64,000 nt of DNA from Bacteroides sp. (lineage in GTDB: Bacteria > Bacteroidota > Bacteroidia > Bacteroidales > Muribaculaceae): positions 38,497 through 102,496 of the forward strand of contig JAAVDA010000020.1 of NCBI GenBank assembly GCA_014802045.1, given 5' to 3'. Every line of letters begins with the position of its first letter. Position 1 is the stretch's first letter. Position numbers and translations under genes: made by a program. The notes below the pieces were generated by a model. It did not search any database. It was not told the DNA's origin and saw nothing but the letters and a program-made list of their open reading frames with translations. This document shows positions 53,722 to 61,968 of this stretch, one piece after another.

Positions 53722-56342
53722 ATATCGCGGAGTTTCTTCTTTTGATACACCTCCTTCATTGTACCCGACAAGGTCACTTGTGGAGTTTGTGGCTTTTGGT
53801 TAACCAGATTTGACTGACGGCTGACATTAGCCTTTACATCATCTGATAAATCCTTAAGCGTCACATCCCCACCGGTCTGCTGCAGCTTTTTCAGAAGATA
53901 GTAGGTGAACAAACCGTGATTCTTTTCTTTGTACGGCATAGCCGTTTCCTGCCCGGATGTAGCACTAAGAACAAAAATATTTCCGTGGGGGGCAACTTCT
54001 TTCGGCTTAATTGCTACACTTCGGGCACTTGTGAGCATACCATTACCACGCTGAGAACCACTAAAGCAAGCGTCAAGAAATACCATTACATTCTCCGCGC
54101 CGCAATTAGCCAGTTCATCATAAAGTTTATTTAGAGAATAGCAACTCTCAGACGTCATAGGATCGCCATCTACCGGAAGAAGAAACGCATCTTTTGTCTC
54201 CTCGTCGGGCATACCATGACCGGCATAGTACACAATCAGCTTAGTATCCGGACCCATTGACTTCACAGTATTCTTTATCTGAGCCACTGCACGCAGCATA
54301 TTACCCAGGGTCACATCATTGCGAACCATGATATTCTCTTTTGGCAAACCAAGAGTCTTGTTGAGATACTCTGCGAAAACCTCACCATCATGAAGTGCCG
54401 CTTCTACTTGAGGTACTCCGGTGTAATTTTCGTTGGCAATCACTAAAGCAACCGTTGATGAATTTATTTTATCCGTCTGAGGTATATTCTTATCTACATC
54501 AGATTGCTGAGTTATTTTTAGTTTAGTTTGCCTGGATGATTGACTATTTGAGGCTACCATATTTCCCTCATTTGCCTTGCGGAGAATATTCTCAAAGTCA
54601 ACATCTACTATTGTCCTGTCGTATGCAAGATCGGCCTCGTTATTGTACACATAGCTGTTACCGGTCGGGGTAACGAAAGTGAGGGATGCTATTTTCACCT
54701 CATTATTAGCTATCAAGTATTTGGGATTTCTAAAGTGGATTCCAGCCCAGTTACTCTTGAATAACTCGGCTTCATTATTGGCGAGTGGCACCTTAACATA
54801 CATCGGACCATAGCTTGACTCAACCAAATAGACTTCATTTGCCGCATCATAAGGCTTAAGAACCAAGTCTGACAAACGCAACTTTCTCGCGTATTTATCA
54901 AGGTACTCCTTTTCTGCCTCCTTAAGCGCAGTCTCATATTGTTTTCTAATGGTCTGGTCGTTAACTCTTTTCTGATAGTCTTCAGGCCGCTCAAATTCGC
55001 CTTTACGAGTCCAGTCAGCTAAACGCTTCTCAACTTCAGCCTTGGCGAACTCTGAATATAGAGGGGCGTCTGAACCAGACTCTCTACCTGTGGAAATTCC
55101 GTCAGTCCGACCATAATTCTTAGCATTGCCTTCATTATACGACATAATGGGAGGCATACTCATAGAATTCATGGGAGCTTCTCCAAGAGCCTGAATGCGA
55201 GTGTTGATGTTTTCAAACTGCGCCTTATTATCCATACACCCATAAGAAACAGCAAGTGCCTTAAGATATTTCACTGAGGTCGGATCGTTTGCCACAACTT
55301 CCTCAAGTTTACCAACTGCAGCAGAGAAAAAATCATTACTCTGACGCTTAAACTTACGGGCTGTTTTCTCGTCATCGCTCATTATAGCCTGATTGAAATT
55401 ACTCACCCCTAAGTTATAGTAACATAAAGCTATATGGCGTGCGGTACGAAGATTGTCCGGCTTCATCTCATCCAGACGATTATATATCTCCAAAGCCTTT
55501 AGATACTGCTGCTCATCTTCCAACAATTGGGCTTGAATATTCAATAACTGTTCGTCATCCGGCTTAAGGGCCAAGGCCTTATCCAACAACTCCTGAAGAT
55601 GCTCACCATGCCCCCCATCAATACAAGCCTTTATGCCAAATGATAGCAAGTGGTAATTCTCGGGATATGCTTTTACGGCGTCAAGCATTGTTGCGACAGC
55701 TAAATCATACATCTTCAGGTTAAGGCATGCTTGCCCCATATACATATATACCTGCTCGCGACGAGTCGGCTCGCCGGTGGAGAAATAAACCTTGAAATAG
55801 CCTATTGCTTTCTCGAAATCCTGACTATTGTATGCTCCGGAAGCTGCAATATATACCATTAGTGGATATGACTGCTCGTTTATCTTGAATTTCTCTGTAG
55901 AGAAAGCTGGCAATAAATGTGTGTCAACATAAGCCTGAGCAAAATCAGTAAGCTTATCGGAGTTATTTTGCGCCGAAAAATAGTAAGCTCCATCCTCAAG
56001 ATCCGGATTCAAATCGCGCAATATACCACGAATCTTCTCAAAATCAGGCGAAGACGAAGTCAGAGAACCAAGTACGGCTACCGCATTACGGTTACAAGCC
56101 AGCACTCCGTCAAAATAAACTGCATCCGGATCACCTTCAACCTTACGAAATTTCAATTTCTTATATTGTTCAGACACATCCTCAACCGAAGGCAACTGAG
56201 TTATTGACTGAGTTATTGACTGAGTGCTATCCGAATAGGTTGAATCAGGATCAAAATAAACCTTCAAAGAAGCAACAGTGGTAGTTGCAGGAGTTCCTAC
56301 AACTACACAAGCTGCTAATATGTTGAATATATTTACTTTCAT
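53718..56342 (-). CDS. Exported TPR-caspase (peptidase C14) protein
   Basis: An 874-residue protein. Signal peptide 1-25. TPR-like helical repeats (about 165-345, e.g. QVYMYMGQACLNLKMYDLAV). A module at about 430-585 that is also present in the propeller protein encoded just upstream. A C-terminal caspase-like domain (about 630-865) with catalytic His709 (YYAGHGM) and Cys759 (LDACFSGS); NENYTGVPQVEAALHDGE is the usual caspase start. Bacterial caspase homologues generally cleave after Arg/Lys; an acidic S1 pocket cannot be confirmed by eye. ATG 56342 is preferred to TTG five codons upstream. Probably periplasmic or surface-exposed. Confidence 0.85.
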   Translation of the reverse strand: MKVNIFNILAACVVVGTPATTTVASLKVYFDPDSTYSDSTQSITQSITQLPSVEDVSEQYKKLKFRKVEGDPDAVYFDGVLACNRNAVAVLGSLTSSSPDFEKIRGILRDLNPDLEDGAYYFSAQNNSDKLTDFAQAYVDTHLLPAFSTEKFKINEQSYPLMVYIAASGAYNSQDFEKAIGYFKVYFSTGEPTRREQVYMYMGQACLNLKMYDLAVATMLDAVKAYPENYHLLSFGIKACIDGGHGEHLQELLDKALALKPDDEQLLNIQAQLLEDEQQYLKALEIYNRLDEMKPDNLRTARHIALCYYNLGVSNFNQAIMSDDEKTARKFKRQSNDFFSAAVGKLEEVVANDPTSVKYLKALAVSYGCMDNKAQFENINTRIQALGEAPMNSMSMPPIMSYNEGNAKNYGRTDGISTGRESGSDAPLYSEFAKAEVEKRLADWTRKGEFERPEDYQKRVNDQTIRKQYETALKEAEKEYLDKYARKLRLSDLVLKPYDAANEVYLVESSYGPMYVKVPLANNEAELFKSNWAGIHFRNPKYLIANNEVKIASLTFVTPTGNSYVYNNEADLAYDRTIVDVDFENILRKANEGNMVASNSQSSRQTKLKITQQSDVDKNIPQTDKINSSTVALVIANENYTGVPQVEAALHDGEVFAEYLNKTLGLPKENIMVRNDVTLGNMLRAVAQIKNTVKSMGPDTKLIVYYAGHGMPDEETKDAFLLPVDGDPMTSESCYSLNKLYDELANCGAENVMVFLDACFSGSQRGNGMLTSARSVAIKPKEVAPHGNIFVLSATSGQETAMPYKEKNHGLFTYYLLKKLQQTGGDVTLKDLSDDVKANVSRQSNLVNQKPQTPQVTLSGTMKEVYQKKKLRDI

Positions 56343-56353
56343 TAAGGCTTTAT

Positions 56354-58465
56354 TCAAAATACATCCACAAAGGTAAACTCTGCAATGATGCGACGGTACT
56401 CACTACCCTTATCTTCTGACACTGCGATGTGATACTGATAGTCTGCATTCATTTCTCCGAGATTTTTCACATTCTTTTCAAGGAAATCTCTCACTCCATA
56501 TCCACGGAGAAATGCAAGCTGCTCGTTCTGTGTGATTCCTGACTTTGTGTTAACAGATAATGCTGTCATAAGACCATCCTTGTAGACCGGTTCTTCCTCG
56601 AAATCGCCGAAAGAGCCATCGTAAGGAATTACACGACGGATGGGGGTGCCGTCTGCTGCTCCAGAAATCTTAACACGAAGCTTCTTCCCATTGCCCACAT
56701 ACTGAGCCATATCACCCTCAAAAGCCTGCTTCACAATTGAGAGCATAGAGCTTGCCGCTCCTGATTCACTCACATGATACTTACCCGGTGCAAAATCCTC
56801 ACGAATTGAATAGTCAGGCTCAACTTCATAAGAAAAACGAACTACATAATTGAGTATCTTCTTACCGTCTGCATCATAGTCAGGAACTACACGCGAATCA
56901 ACGGCAATGTTCGTGTGGTCAGAAATAACATTCTTAAGCCTGGCTTCATCAACCACTTTCTGCTTAAGTTCCTGAAGCTTAAGCTCCTCCATTTGTTGCT
57001 GCTGAAGCACTTCAAGCGATACCATATTGTCATCGCCCTCCATAAAATTAAGAGGCACACGATCAAGATTATCATAAATGTATGTTTCGCCGTTTGACTT
57101 ATTGTGGAACTTGGCATATATAAGCTCGAAGTTATCATTCGGCATGATACCATACTTGGCATCCTGTACCTGAAGATCTTCAACATTAGTAAATGCACCG
57201 ACTGCGCTTTCAGGAACCGGCAAGAATATTGAAGGCATATTGTCAAATTCTATATTCAGCACTTGATTCGTACGATCATATTTCCCAAGAGAGATTTTTG
57301 ACATTGAAACGAGGTCGCCGGCAAGCCCTGTTGAAACTTCATCCTCAAAGAGACGACGCTGTTTCGCACGAGTTTCGTCATTCACACGAGCGCGATATTC
57401 TTCCATAGTTTCGCCGGGCATCATTTTGAGCCATTCATTCATCATTTCATCAGCCTTGTCTGCCACAAGTTTTGCATAATAAGGCATGATAGTGCTCAGA
57501 CGCTTGATATTGATTTTCTTTGTAGAATTAAATGCCAACAGAGCGTTTTTATCTGTGTCTGTTATGAAACGCAAGTCTGAAGCATCGCCCTCAACATCAA
57601 TATATTCTCGATCATCATCCTTAAGAATATTTACAATTGATATATTTTGGGGTGATGTAATAACTGCTACATATTTGCCATCTGGATTATAGTCGAATGA
57701 TATGCCATCTCCAAGACCATCAATATTCTTCTTTATGACAAACGTTCTGGTGTCATAAATACCTAACAAACCATCTTTATCAAGAATCGCAAATTCACTG
57801 TTGCCAGGAGAAAATTGCATTCCAGTAACTTCGACATCTAAATTCCAATCCTTTCGTAGTCGCTTATCAGCGTAATTATATACAGCGACCTGCTTCCCAT
57901 CAGTGAGAGCCAAATAATATCCATTGGAACTCATCACCATATCAGTGGGGACAAATGGCATCGGGAATGTATCGACAAGCTCAAAACGGCGTGTATCGAA
58001 AGAAAAGATTCCTTTGTCAGTGCCAACCAACAACATTCGAGCATCGGGTGAGTATGTTGCGGCAGAAGGTGATCCGTATTTTTTTATGTTATGCTTATAC
58101 TTGACATTACCGAAATCATTTGTTACAAACACACGAGCTTCACCATGCTTTTTCCCTTTACCCACAGTCACAAAATTGAAACCGGTTGGGCTGAATTCAA
58201 CATCTGTAATTTCTTCACCGAGTGATGCCATCACATCATCACGTAGTGTCAAGACCTTATCGCCGGACACAGCATATACAATGATGTCACCATAGGCAGG
58301 CAGCTGAGAAGGTGTATCCTTTAACAGGAATGAATAAAGATTTTTCTTTGAAGTTTTAGCAAGTTCCTGCCGCTCCTTTCGCTGCTCTTTTGTCGTCTGA
58401 GCATGCGAGACTCCTGATGCGGAGAGTAGCACCAATGTGAGTAGTCCGAAGATACGTTTTCTCAT
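56354..58465 (-). CDS. Exported beta-propeller protein with OmpA-like C terminus
   Basis: A 703-residue protein opening the caspase operon. Signal peptide 1-23 (SHAQ), a short charged coil (24-45), a WD40-like propeller (about 50-325; blades such as ITDVEFSPTGFNFVTVG, AATYSPDARMLLVGTDKGIF and FDYNPDGKYVAVITS), a module (about 335-475) homologous to one in the caspase protein, a Gln/Glu coiled coil (487-510), and a C-terminal domain (about 520-703) loosely like OmpA peptidoglycan-binding folds (VKISGAADGTPIRR, then EQLAFLRGYGVRDFLEKN). ATG 58465 begins the signal peptide; 47 further open codons upstream lie in structured RNA and are rejected. May sense or scaffold the protease. Confidence 0.75.
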   Translation of the reverse strand: MRKRIFGLLTLVLLSASGVSHAQTTKEQRKERQELAKTSKKNLYSFLLKDTPSQLPAYGDIIVYAVSGDKVLTLRDDVMASLGEEITDVEFSPTGFNFVTVGKGKKHGEARVFVTNDFGNVKYKHNIKKYGSPSAATYSPDARMLLVGTDKGIFSFDTRRFELVDTFPMPFVPTDMVMSSNGYYLALTDGKQVAVYNYADKRLRKDWNLDVEVTGMQFSPGNSEFAILDKDGLLGIYDTRTFVIKKNIDGLGDGISFDYNPDGKYVAVITSPQNISIVNILKDDDREYIDVEGDASDLRFITDTDKNALLAFNSTKKINIKRLSTIMPYYAKLVADKADEMMNEWLKMMPGETMEEYRARVNDETRAKQRRLFEDEVSTGLAGDLVSMSKISLGKYDRTNQVLNIEFDNMPSIFLPVPESAVGAFTNVEDLQVQDAKYGIMPNDNFELIYAKFHNKSNGETYIYDNLDRVPLNFMEGDDNMVSLEVLQQQQMEELKLQELKQKVVDEARLKNVISDHTNIAVDSRVVPDYDADGKKILNYVVRFSYEVEPDYSIREDFAPGKYHVSESGAASSMLSIVKQAFEGDMAQYVGNGKKLRVKISGAADGTPIRRVIPYDGSFGDFEEEPVYKDGLMTALSVNTKSGITQNEQLAFLRGYGVRDFLEKNVKNLGEMNADYQYHIAVSEDKGSEYRRIIAEFTFVDVF

Positions 58466-58470
58466 AGAAG

Positions 58471-58510
58471 GACTGTGACAATTTTTGTTAGCGTTGGCAG
58501 ACTCACAGTC
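58471..58510 (-). promoter_or_regulatory. Inverted repeat against the propeller-gene start codon
   Basis: GACTGTGA (58471-58478) and TCACAGTC (58503-58510) are perfect 8-bp complements around a 24-base loop, ending 5 bases before the ATG. In the mRNA it would form a hairpin at the start codon; as DNA it could be an operator. Confidence 0.45.
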
Positions 58511-58522
58511 CAACAATATTAT

Positions 58523-58893
58523 AAAAAAAGAGCGTGAGAGTCTGTATCTGTTACTCGTCCCGCTTCTTGAGGCTGTGGCATGTGCCCATCTGAGTAGAAC
58601 GAGCAACGCGGAGCCTCACGCCGTATGATATATGATGATTGGAGAATGTATCGCTACACACTCAAACATAGGTATATCATACCCGAAAGGCGTCTACCGT
58701 TGTCTCATCCTTGACTCAGATTTTGAAACTGCCACATTTCAAGAAGCCAAGAACAAGCGTTTGATAAACGCTCTTAAATATGTCTTTGCCAAGGCTCCGC
58801 TGCTTGCCGCTTGCACGGCAACAACGCACCTAGGCGATAACTACACCCCGCCGCGTCACCCCATATCGGGACTCCGCAGACGATATGCATTTG
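58523..58893 (-). ncRNA. Structured leader RNA or small RNA upstream of the caspase operon
   Basis: About 370 bases, read on the minus strand from the promoter at 58894. Several perfect hairpins occur: AGCGTTT/AAACGCT (58756-58772) and TTGCCG/CGGCAA (about 58812-58830). The 3' part is one closed element: GCGTGAG (58615-58621) pairs with CTCACGC (58532-58538), and inside it GTTGCTCGT (58599-58607) pairs with ACGAGTAAC (58550-58558, one G:U). It ends in seven Ts (58523-58529), like an intrinsic terminator. Short frames exist but none looks coding. It does not match tmRNA, RNase P or SRP RNA as I know them. Either an independent RNA or a conditional terminator for the operon. Confidence 0.5.
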
Positions 58894-58925
58894 CAAAATT
58901 ACATCATCTATCTATAAAAATCAAG
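58894..58925 (-). promoter_or_regulatory. Promoter of the structured RNA/caspase operon
   Basis: Minus strand TAATTTTG (58894-58901), with CTTG (58922-58925) 20 bases upstream. No other convincing box lies nearer the propeller gene (a weaker TAATATTG overlaps the T-run near 58520), so the operon may depend on read-through of the structured element. Confidence 0.6.
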
Positions 58926-59130
58926 ATGGCGCTTGATTTTTAACACAAAAAATCTACGGCCATCCGATAAAATCAAGATAATCAGATAAATATGAATATA
59001 ACATCGCTACTTCACTTCCCACACCAAGGCCTGTCGGCACTTCGCAGGTGGTTACTCTATAAGGCGCGGCCAACCGCCGCTTAAAATCCTCATTCCAATA
59101 GAAATCATTTGAGACCGACCTTTAGCAATG
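58926..59130. other. Unassigned intergenic stretch
   Basis: Between the RNA promoter and the htrA terminator. It holds a GC-rich block (about 59010-59090, with GCGG-CCAA-CCGC and neighbouring inverted pieces) that looks structured, inside AT-rich flanks. I recognise no gene, tRNA or insertion-sequence end. Confidence 0.4.
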
Positions 59131-59157
59131 AAAAAAGCCTCCGGGGGAGGCTTTTTT
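59131..59157. terminator. Strong bidirectional terminator
   Basis: AAAAAAGCCTCC (59131-59142), loop GGG, GGAGGCTTTTTT (59146-59157): a perfect 12-bp stem with A/T-runs on both sides. Ends the minus-strand htrA transcript and insulates the caspase operon from it. Confidence 0.93.
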
Positions 59158-59179
59158 CGTTTGAGGAGCATACGTTTTG

Positions 59180-60712
59180 TCAGTCGGCGAGGTCCACGGC
59201 ATAATACATCTTCTTGCCTGTGGGGTAGAGACCGGTGATAAACATCACCTTGTCGTAGCCGTCGGTTTTCATGATGGCGTTGTAGACTTTCTCAACATCG
59301 TCGGTAGAGTTCACGCGCTCATCGTTGATGGCAAGGATGATGAAGCCGTCTTTGATGCCGGCATCCTTGAATTTGCCGTCGCGCAGCCCGCTCACCTCCA
59401 CACCATAAGATATTTTCAGGCGCTGGCGGGTCTGCTCGGAGAGCTTCTTGAACGCGCAGCCGAGGTCGGCCACCGTAGAGGCCTGCACGCGCGAGGTGCT
59501 TCCCTGATTGTTGAGCAGGGTCACGGGAAGGGTCTGCTCCTCATTGTTGCGCACGATAGTCACCTTGATTTTATCGCCCGGGCTGTGGCGGCTCAGCTGT
59601 TCCATGAGCTGGGCGCTGTTGTGGGTGGGCACACCGTCTATTGCCACAATCACATCGCCCACTTTTATGCCGGCACTCATGGCCGCACTACGGTCTACGA
59701 CTTCTGCCACATAGAGACCATCGTTGACCTTAGTGATATTGTGCTCTTTGGCTATAGTGGGGTTCAGTTCCTGATAGCTCACTCCGAGCACTGCGCGCTG
59801 CACTGTGCCATATTTCTTAATATCGGTCATCACCTTGGTGACTATCGATGCGGGAATGGCGAAGGAATATCCGGCATAGTTGCCTGTCTGCGAATAGATG
59901 GCGGTGTTGATGCCCACCAGTTCGCCGGCGAGGTTCACGAGCGCTCCACCCGAGTTGCCGGGATTGACGGCTGCATCTGTCTGGATAAACGATTCGATAC
60001 CCATGCGGTTGGAGCGGGTAGCCGAAGATATGGAGCGTGCTTTCGCACTCACAATGCCGGTGGTCACTGTCGAGGTGAAGCCGAACGGATTGCCCACGGC
60101 GAGCACCCACTCGCCCACCTTGAGGGCGTCGCTGTCGCCCATCGGGATAACCGGCAGATTGTCGGCATCGATTTTTATGAGCGCGAGATCGGTCGAAGGG
60201 TCCGAGCCCACCACGGTGGCATCAAAGGTGCGGTTGTCGTTGAGGGTTATCTCCAGACGGTCGGCTCCGTCTATCACATGATTGTTGGTCACGATATAGC
60301 CGTCGGCCGAGATAATCACGCCCGAGCCCAGACCGGAAGGTTGCAGCTGCTGCGACTGCTCCTGCTGCTGGCGAGGCTGCTGACGGCGCTGCTGCGGGCC
60401 GAAAAAGAATTCAAAAAACGGATCCGAAAATCCCTGCATTCCACCTTGCTGCATCTTTGGAGTGGCATAGCTCTTGATGCTCACCACACCGTTGATTGTG
60501 CTTTCGGCAGCCTTGGTGAAGTCGGTCTCCACAGCAGAATGCTGCGAGACTTTTATAAAATCGTTAGAGCCTGAAGCAGCCTGCGAAGCCACACGGGTGT
60601 CGGCCATCTGCATGCGGTCGCCGTCAGAAGAGCGGAGAGCCATCACCGTAGCGGCCGAACTGACTATCGCCACGCCAAAGGCGAGCATAGAAACTTTTGC
60701 GTAGATATTCAT
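59180..60712 (-). CDS. htrA: Periplasmic serine protease Do (HtrA/DegP family)
   Basis: A 510-residue envelope protease-chaperone. N-terminal signal/anchor (1-26), a Gln-rich loop (about 107-124), trypsin-like domain with His145 (TNNHVI), Asp175 (STDLALI) and Ser254 (GNSGGAL), then PDZ1 (about 305-400) and a divergent PDZ2 (about 425-510). It degrades or refolds damaged outer-membrane proteins. It sits just upstream of the caspase operon on the same strand but behind a strong terminator. Single gene. Confidence 0.96.
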   Translation of the reverse strand: MNIYAKVSMLAFGVAIVSSAATVMALRSSDGDRMQMADTRVASQAASGSNDFIKVSQHSAVETDFTKAAESTINGVVSIKSYATPKMQQGGMQGFSDPFFEFFFGPQQRRQQPRQQQEQSQQLQPSGLGSGVIISADGYIVTNNHVIDGADRLEITLNDNRTFDATVVGSDPSTDLALIKIDADNLPVIPMGDSDALKVGEWVLAVGNPFGFTSTVTTGIVSAKARSISSATRSNRMGIESFIQTDAAVNPGNSGGALVNLAGELVGINTAIYSQTGNYAGYSFAIPASIVTKVMTDIKKYGTVQRAVLGVSYQELNPTIAKEHNITKVNDGLYVAEVVDRSAAMSAGIKVGDVIVAIDGVPTHNSAQLMEQLSRHSPGDKIKVTIVRNNEEQTLPVTLLNNQGSTSRVQASTVADLGCAFKKLSEQTRQRLKISYGVEVSGLRDGKFKDAGIKDGFIILAINDERVNSTDDVEKVYNAIMKTDGYDKVMFITGLYPTGKKMYYAVDLAD

Positions 60713-60822
60713 ATTCCAGTATTGTTGGTTGGTTTATTTTGCGGTTTATTATATTATATATATGTGCCTACAGAAGGCTTGCCATCGGGGGGCATAAGAG
60801 CCTTGGCTATTATTATTGACAG

Positions 60823-60830
60823 CAAATATA
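60823..60830 (-). promoter_or_regulatory. -7 box upstream of htrA
   Basis: TATATTTG on the minus strand about 110 bases before the ATG. The nearest TTTG upstream is spaced 24 bases, longer than ideal. A heat-shock or envelope-stress element cannot be excluded. Confidence 0.4.
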
Positions 60831-60988
60831 GTGCATAATTTAACCGCCTATCCTCAAATTTCCGCTATTTAATCTGATTTAATAGTCGGCTGTACGCAAT
60901 TAAAACAATTTTACGCTATAAATGTAAAAAAAAGCCATCATCCGTTGTTTTAACTGACAATTTGACGCTCTACCACGATTTTTTTCGG

Positions 60989-60996
60989 TAATTTTG
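60989..60996 (+). promoter_or_regulatory. -7 box abutting the NlpC/P60 start codon
   Basis: TAATTTTG, 4 bases before ATG 61001. TTTG occurs at 60961-60964 but at 24-base spacing. Predicts a leaderless mRNA. Confidence 0.5.
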
Positions 60997-61000
60997 CTGT

Positions 61001-61966
61001 ATGGGATTCAGACACGCAATATTCAGCAAAGTTATTTCGGCCTTTATCGCTCTCGCCGTTCTCATCACTGCGGGCGCCACGGTGAGCTCTTGCGGCTCAT
61101 CGCGCCACGCCTCATCCGGCAGCCGGAAGTCGGCATCGGCAGCAGTTTCCTCATCTAAAAGCAAATCACCCGGCACCATTACGATAGACAAGTCTCTTCC
61201 GTCAGAGACCCGCGCCCTCCTCGCCGAGGCGTCAAAATGGCTCGGCACCGGCTATCGCTACGGAGGTGACACCCGCAGCGGAGTAGACTGCTCGGGGCTC
61301 GTGCTCAACCTCTACCGTTCAGCCCTCGCCATCAAACTGCCAAGAAGCTCGTCGCAGCAGCGGGAATACTGCACCCGGATATCTAAAAAAGACCTCATGG
61401 AGGGCGACCTCGTGTTTTTCACCACCGGGAGCAGCTCCAAGGTCAATCATGTGGGCATGTATGTGGGCAACGGACGCATGATTCACTCCTCGACAAGCCG
61501 CGGGGTGATAGTGAGTGCGCTCGACGAAGCCTACTACACACGCACATTCCACAGCGCCGGACGAGTCGACAGCTATTATGCCATGGTGCGCGGCAAGAAA
61601 TCGGGCAAGCGAAAGACCGCCGAGCCCGTAGCGCTGCCCTCGCCGGCCGACGATGTGATGCTCGCACAGACCACCCCGTCCTCAAGCCAGACCTCGGCCG
61701 GGCAGACATCCACATCGACCACGCAGACATCCGCCAAAGTCACCGACCGCATAGTCGAAGAGATTGTGCGTCCGGCCATGACCAACACTGTGAGAATCGC
61801 AGCCAACGAAGCTGCCGTACGGATCTCTGAAAAGACAGGCATCAGCGTGGCAGCCGTCACTCCCCCGGCCGCAACCCGCAAAGCCATAGAGGTCACAAAA
61901 CGCCGCATTCTCGACGAGACCCTCAACCAGAAAGTAGACTCCATCGTTTCGGAATATTTCGACTGA
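61001..61966 (+). CDS. NlpC/P60-family lipoprotein (peptidoglycan endopeptidase)
   Basis: A 321-residue lipoprotein: signal peptide with lipobox TVSSC (Cys31), Ser/Lys-rich linker (33-58), NlpC/P60 domain (about 68-190) with Cys97 (GVDCSGL), His150 (VNHVGMYVG) and His162 (MIHSS), then a long Ser/Thr- and Ala-rich tail. It would cut D-Glu-DAP-type bonds in peptidoglycan stem peptides. metA follows after 2 bases, an unusual pairing. Confidence 0.92.
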   Translation: MGFRHAIFSKVISAFIALAVLITAGATVSSCGSSRHASSGSRKSASAAVSSSKSKSPGTITIDKSLPSETRALLAEASKWLGTGYRYGGDTRSGVDCSGLVLNLYRSALAIKLPRSSSQQREYCTRISKKDLMEGDLVFFTTGSSSKVNHVGMYVGNGRMIHSSTSRGVIVSALDEAYYTRTFHSAGRVDSYYAMVRGKKSGKRKTAEPVALPSPADDVMLAQTTPSSSQTSAGQTSTSTTQTSAKVTDRIVEEIVRPAMTNTVRIAANEAAVRISEKTGISVAAVTPPAATRKAIEVTKRRILDETLNQKVDSIVSEYFD

Positions 61967-61968
61967 CC

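Noticed and set aside
56343..56357. TTG start of the caspase gene overlapping the propeller stop
   Set aside because: An ATG five codons later gives a proper signal peptide and does not need a rare start.
58466..58606. N-terminal extension of the propeller gene by 47 open codons
   Set aside because: It runs through the structured RNA and its T-run and has no signal-peptide character; the ATG at 58465 begins a clean signal peptide.
58523..58893. tmRNA, RNase P RNA or SRP RNA
   Set aside because: No tRNA-like ends, no RNase P core motifs and no SRP GGAAGG-type loop can be seen.
58632..58943. A 103-codon plus-strand open frame
   Set aside because: It is antisense to the structured RNA, has unlike-protein composition and no recognisable motif; its frame follows the hairpin repeats.
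59177..60574. A 465-codon plus-strand open frame opposite htrA
   Set aside because: It is the shadow of htrA; the catalytic motifs and PDZ domains are clear on the minus strand.
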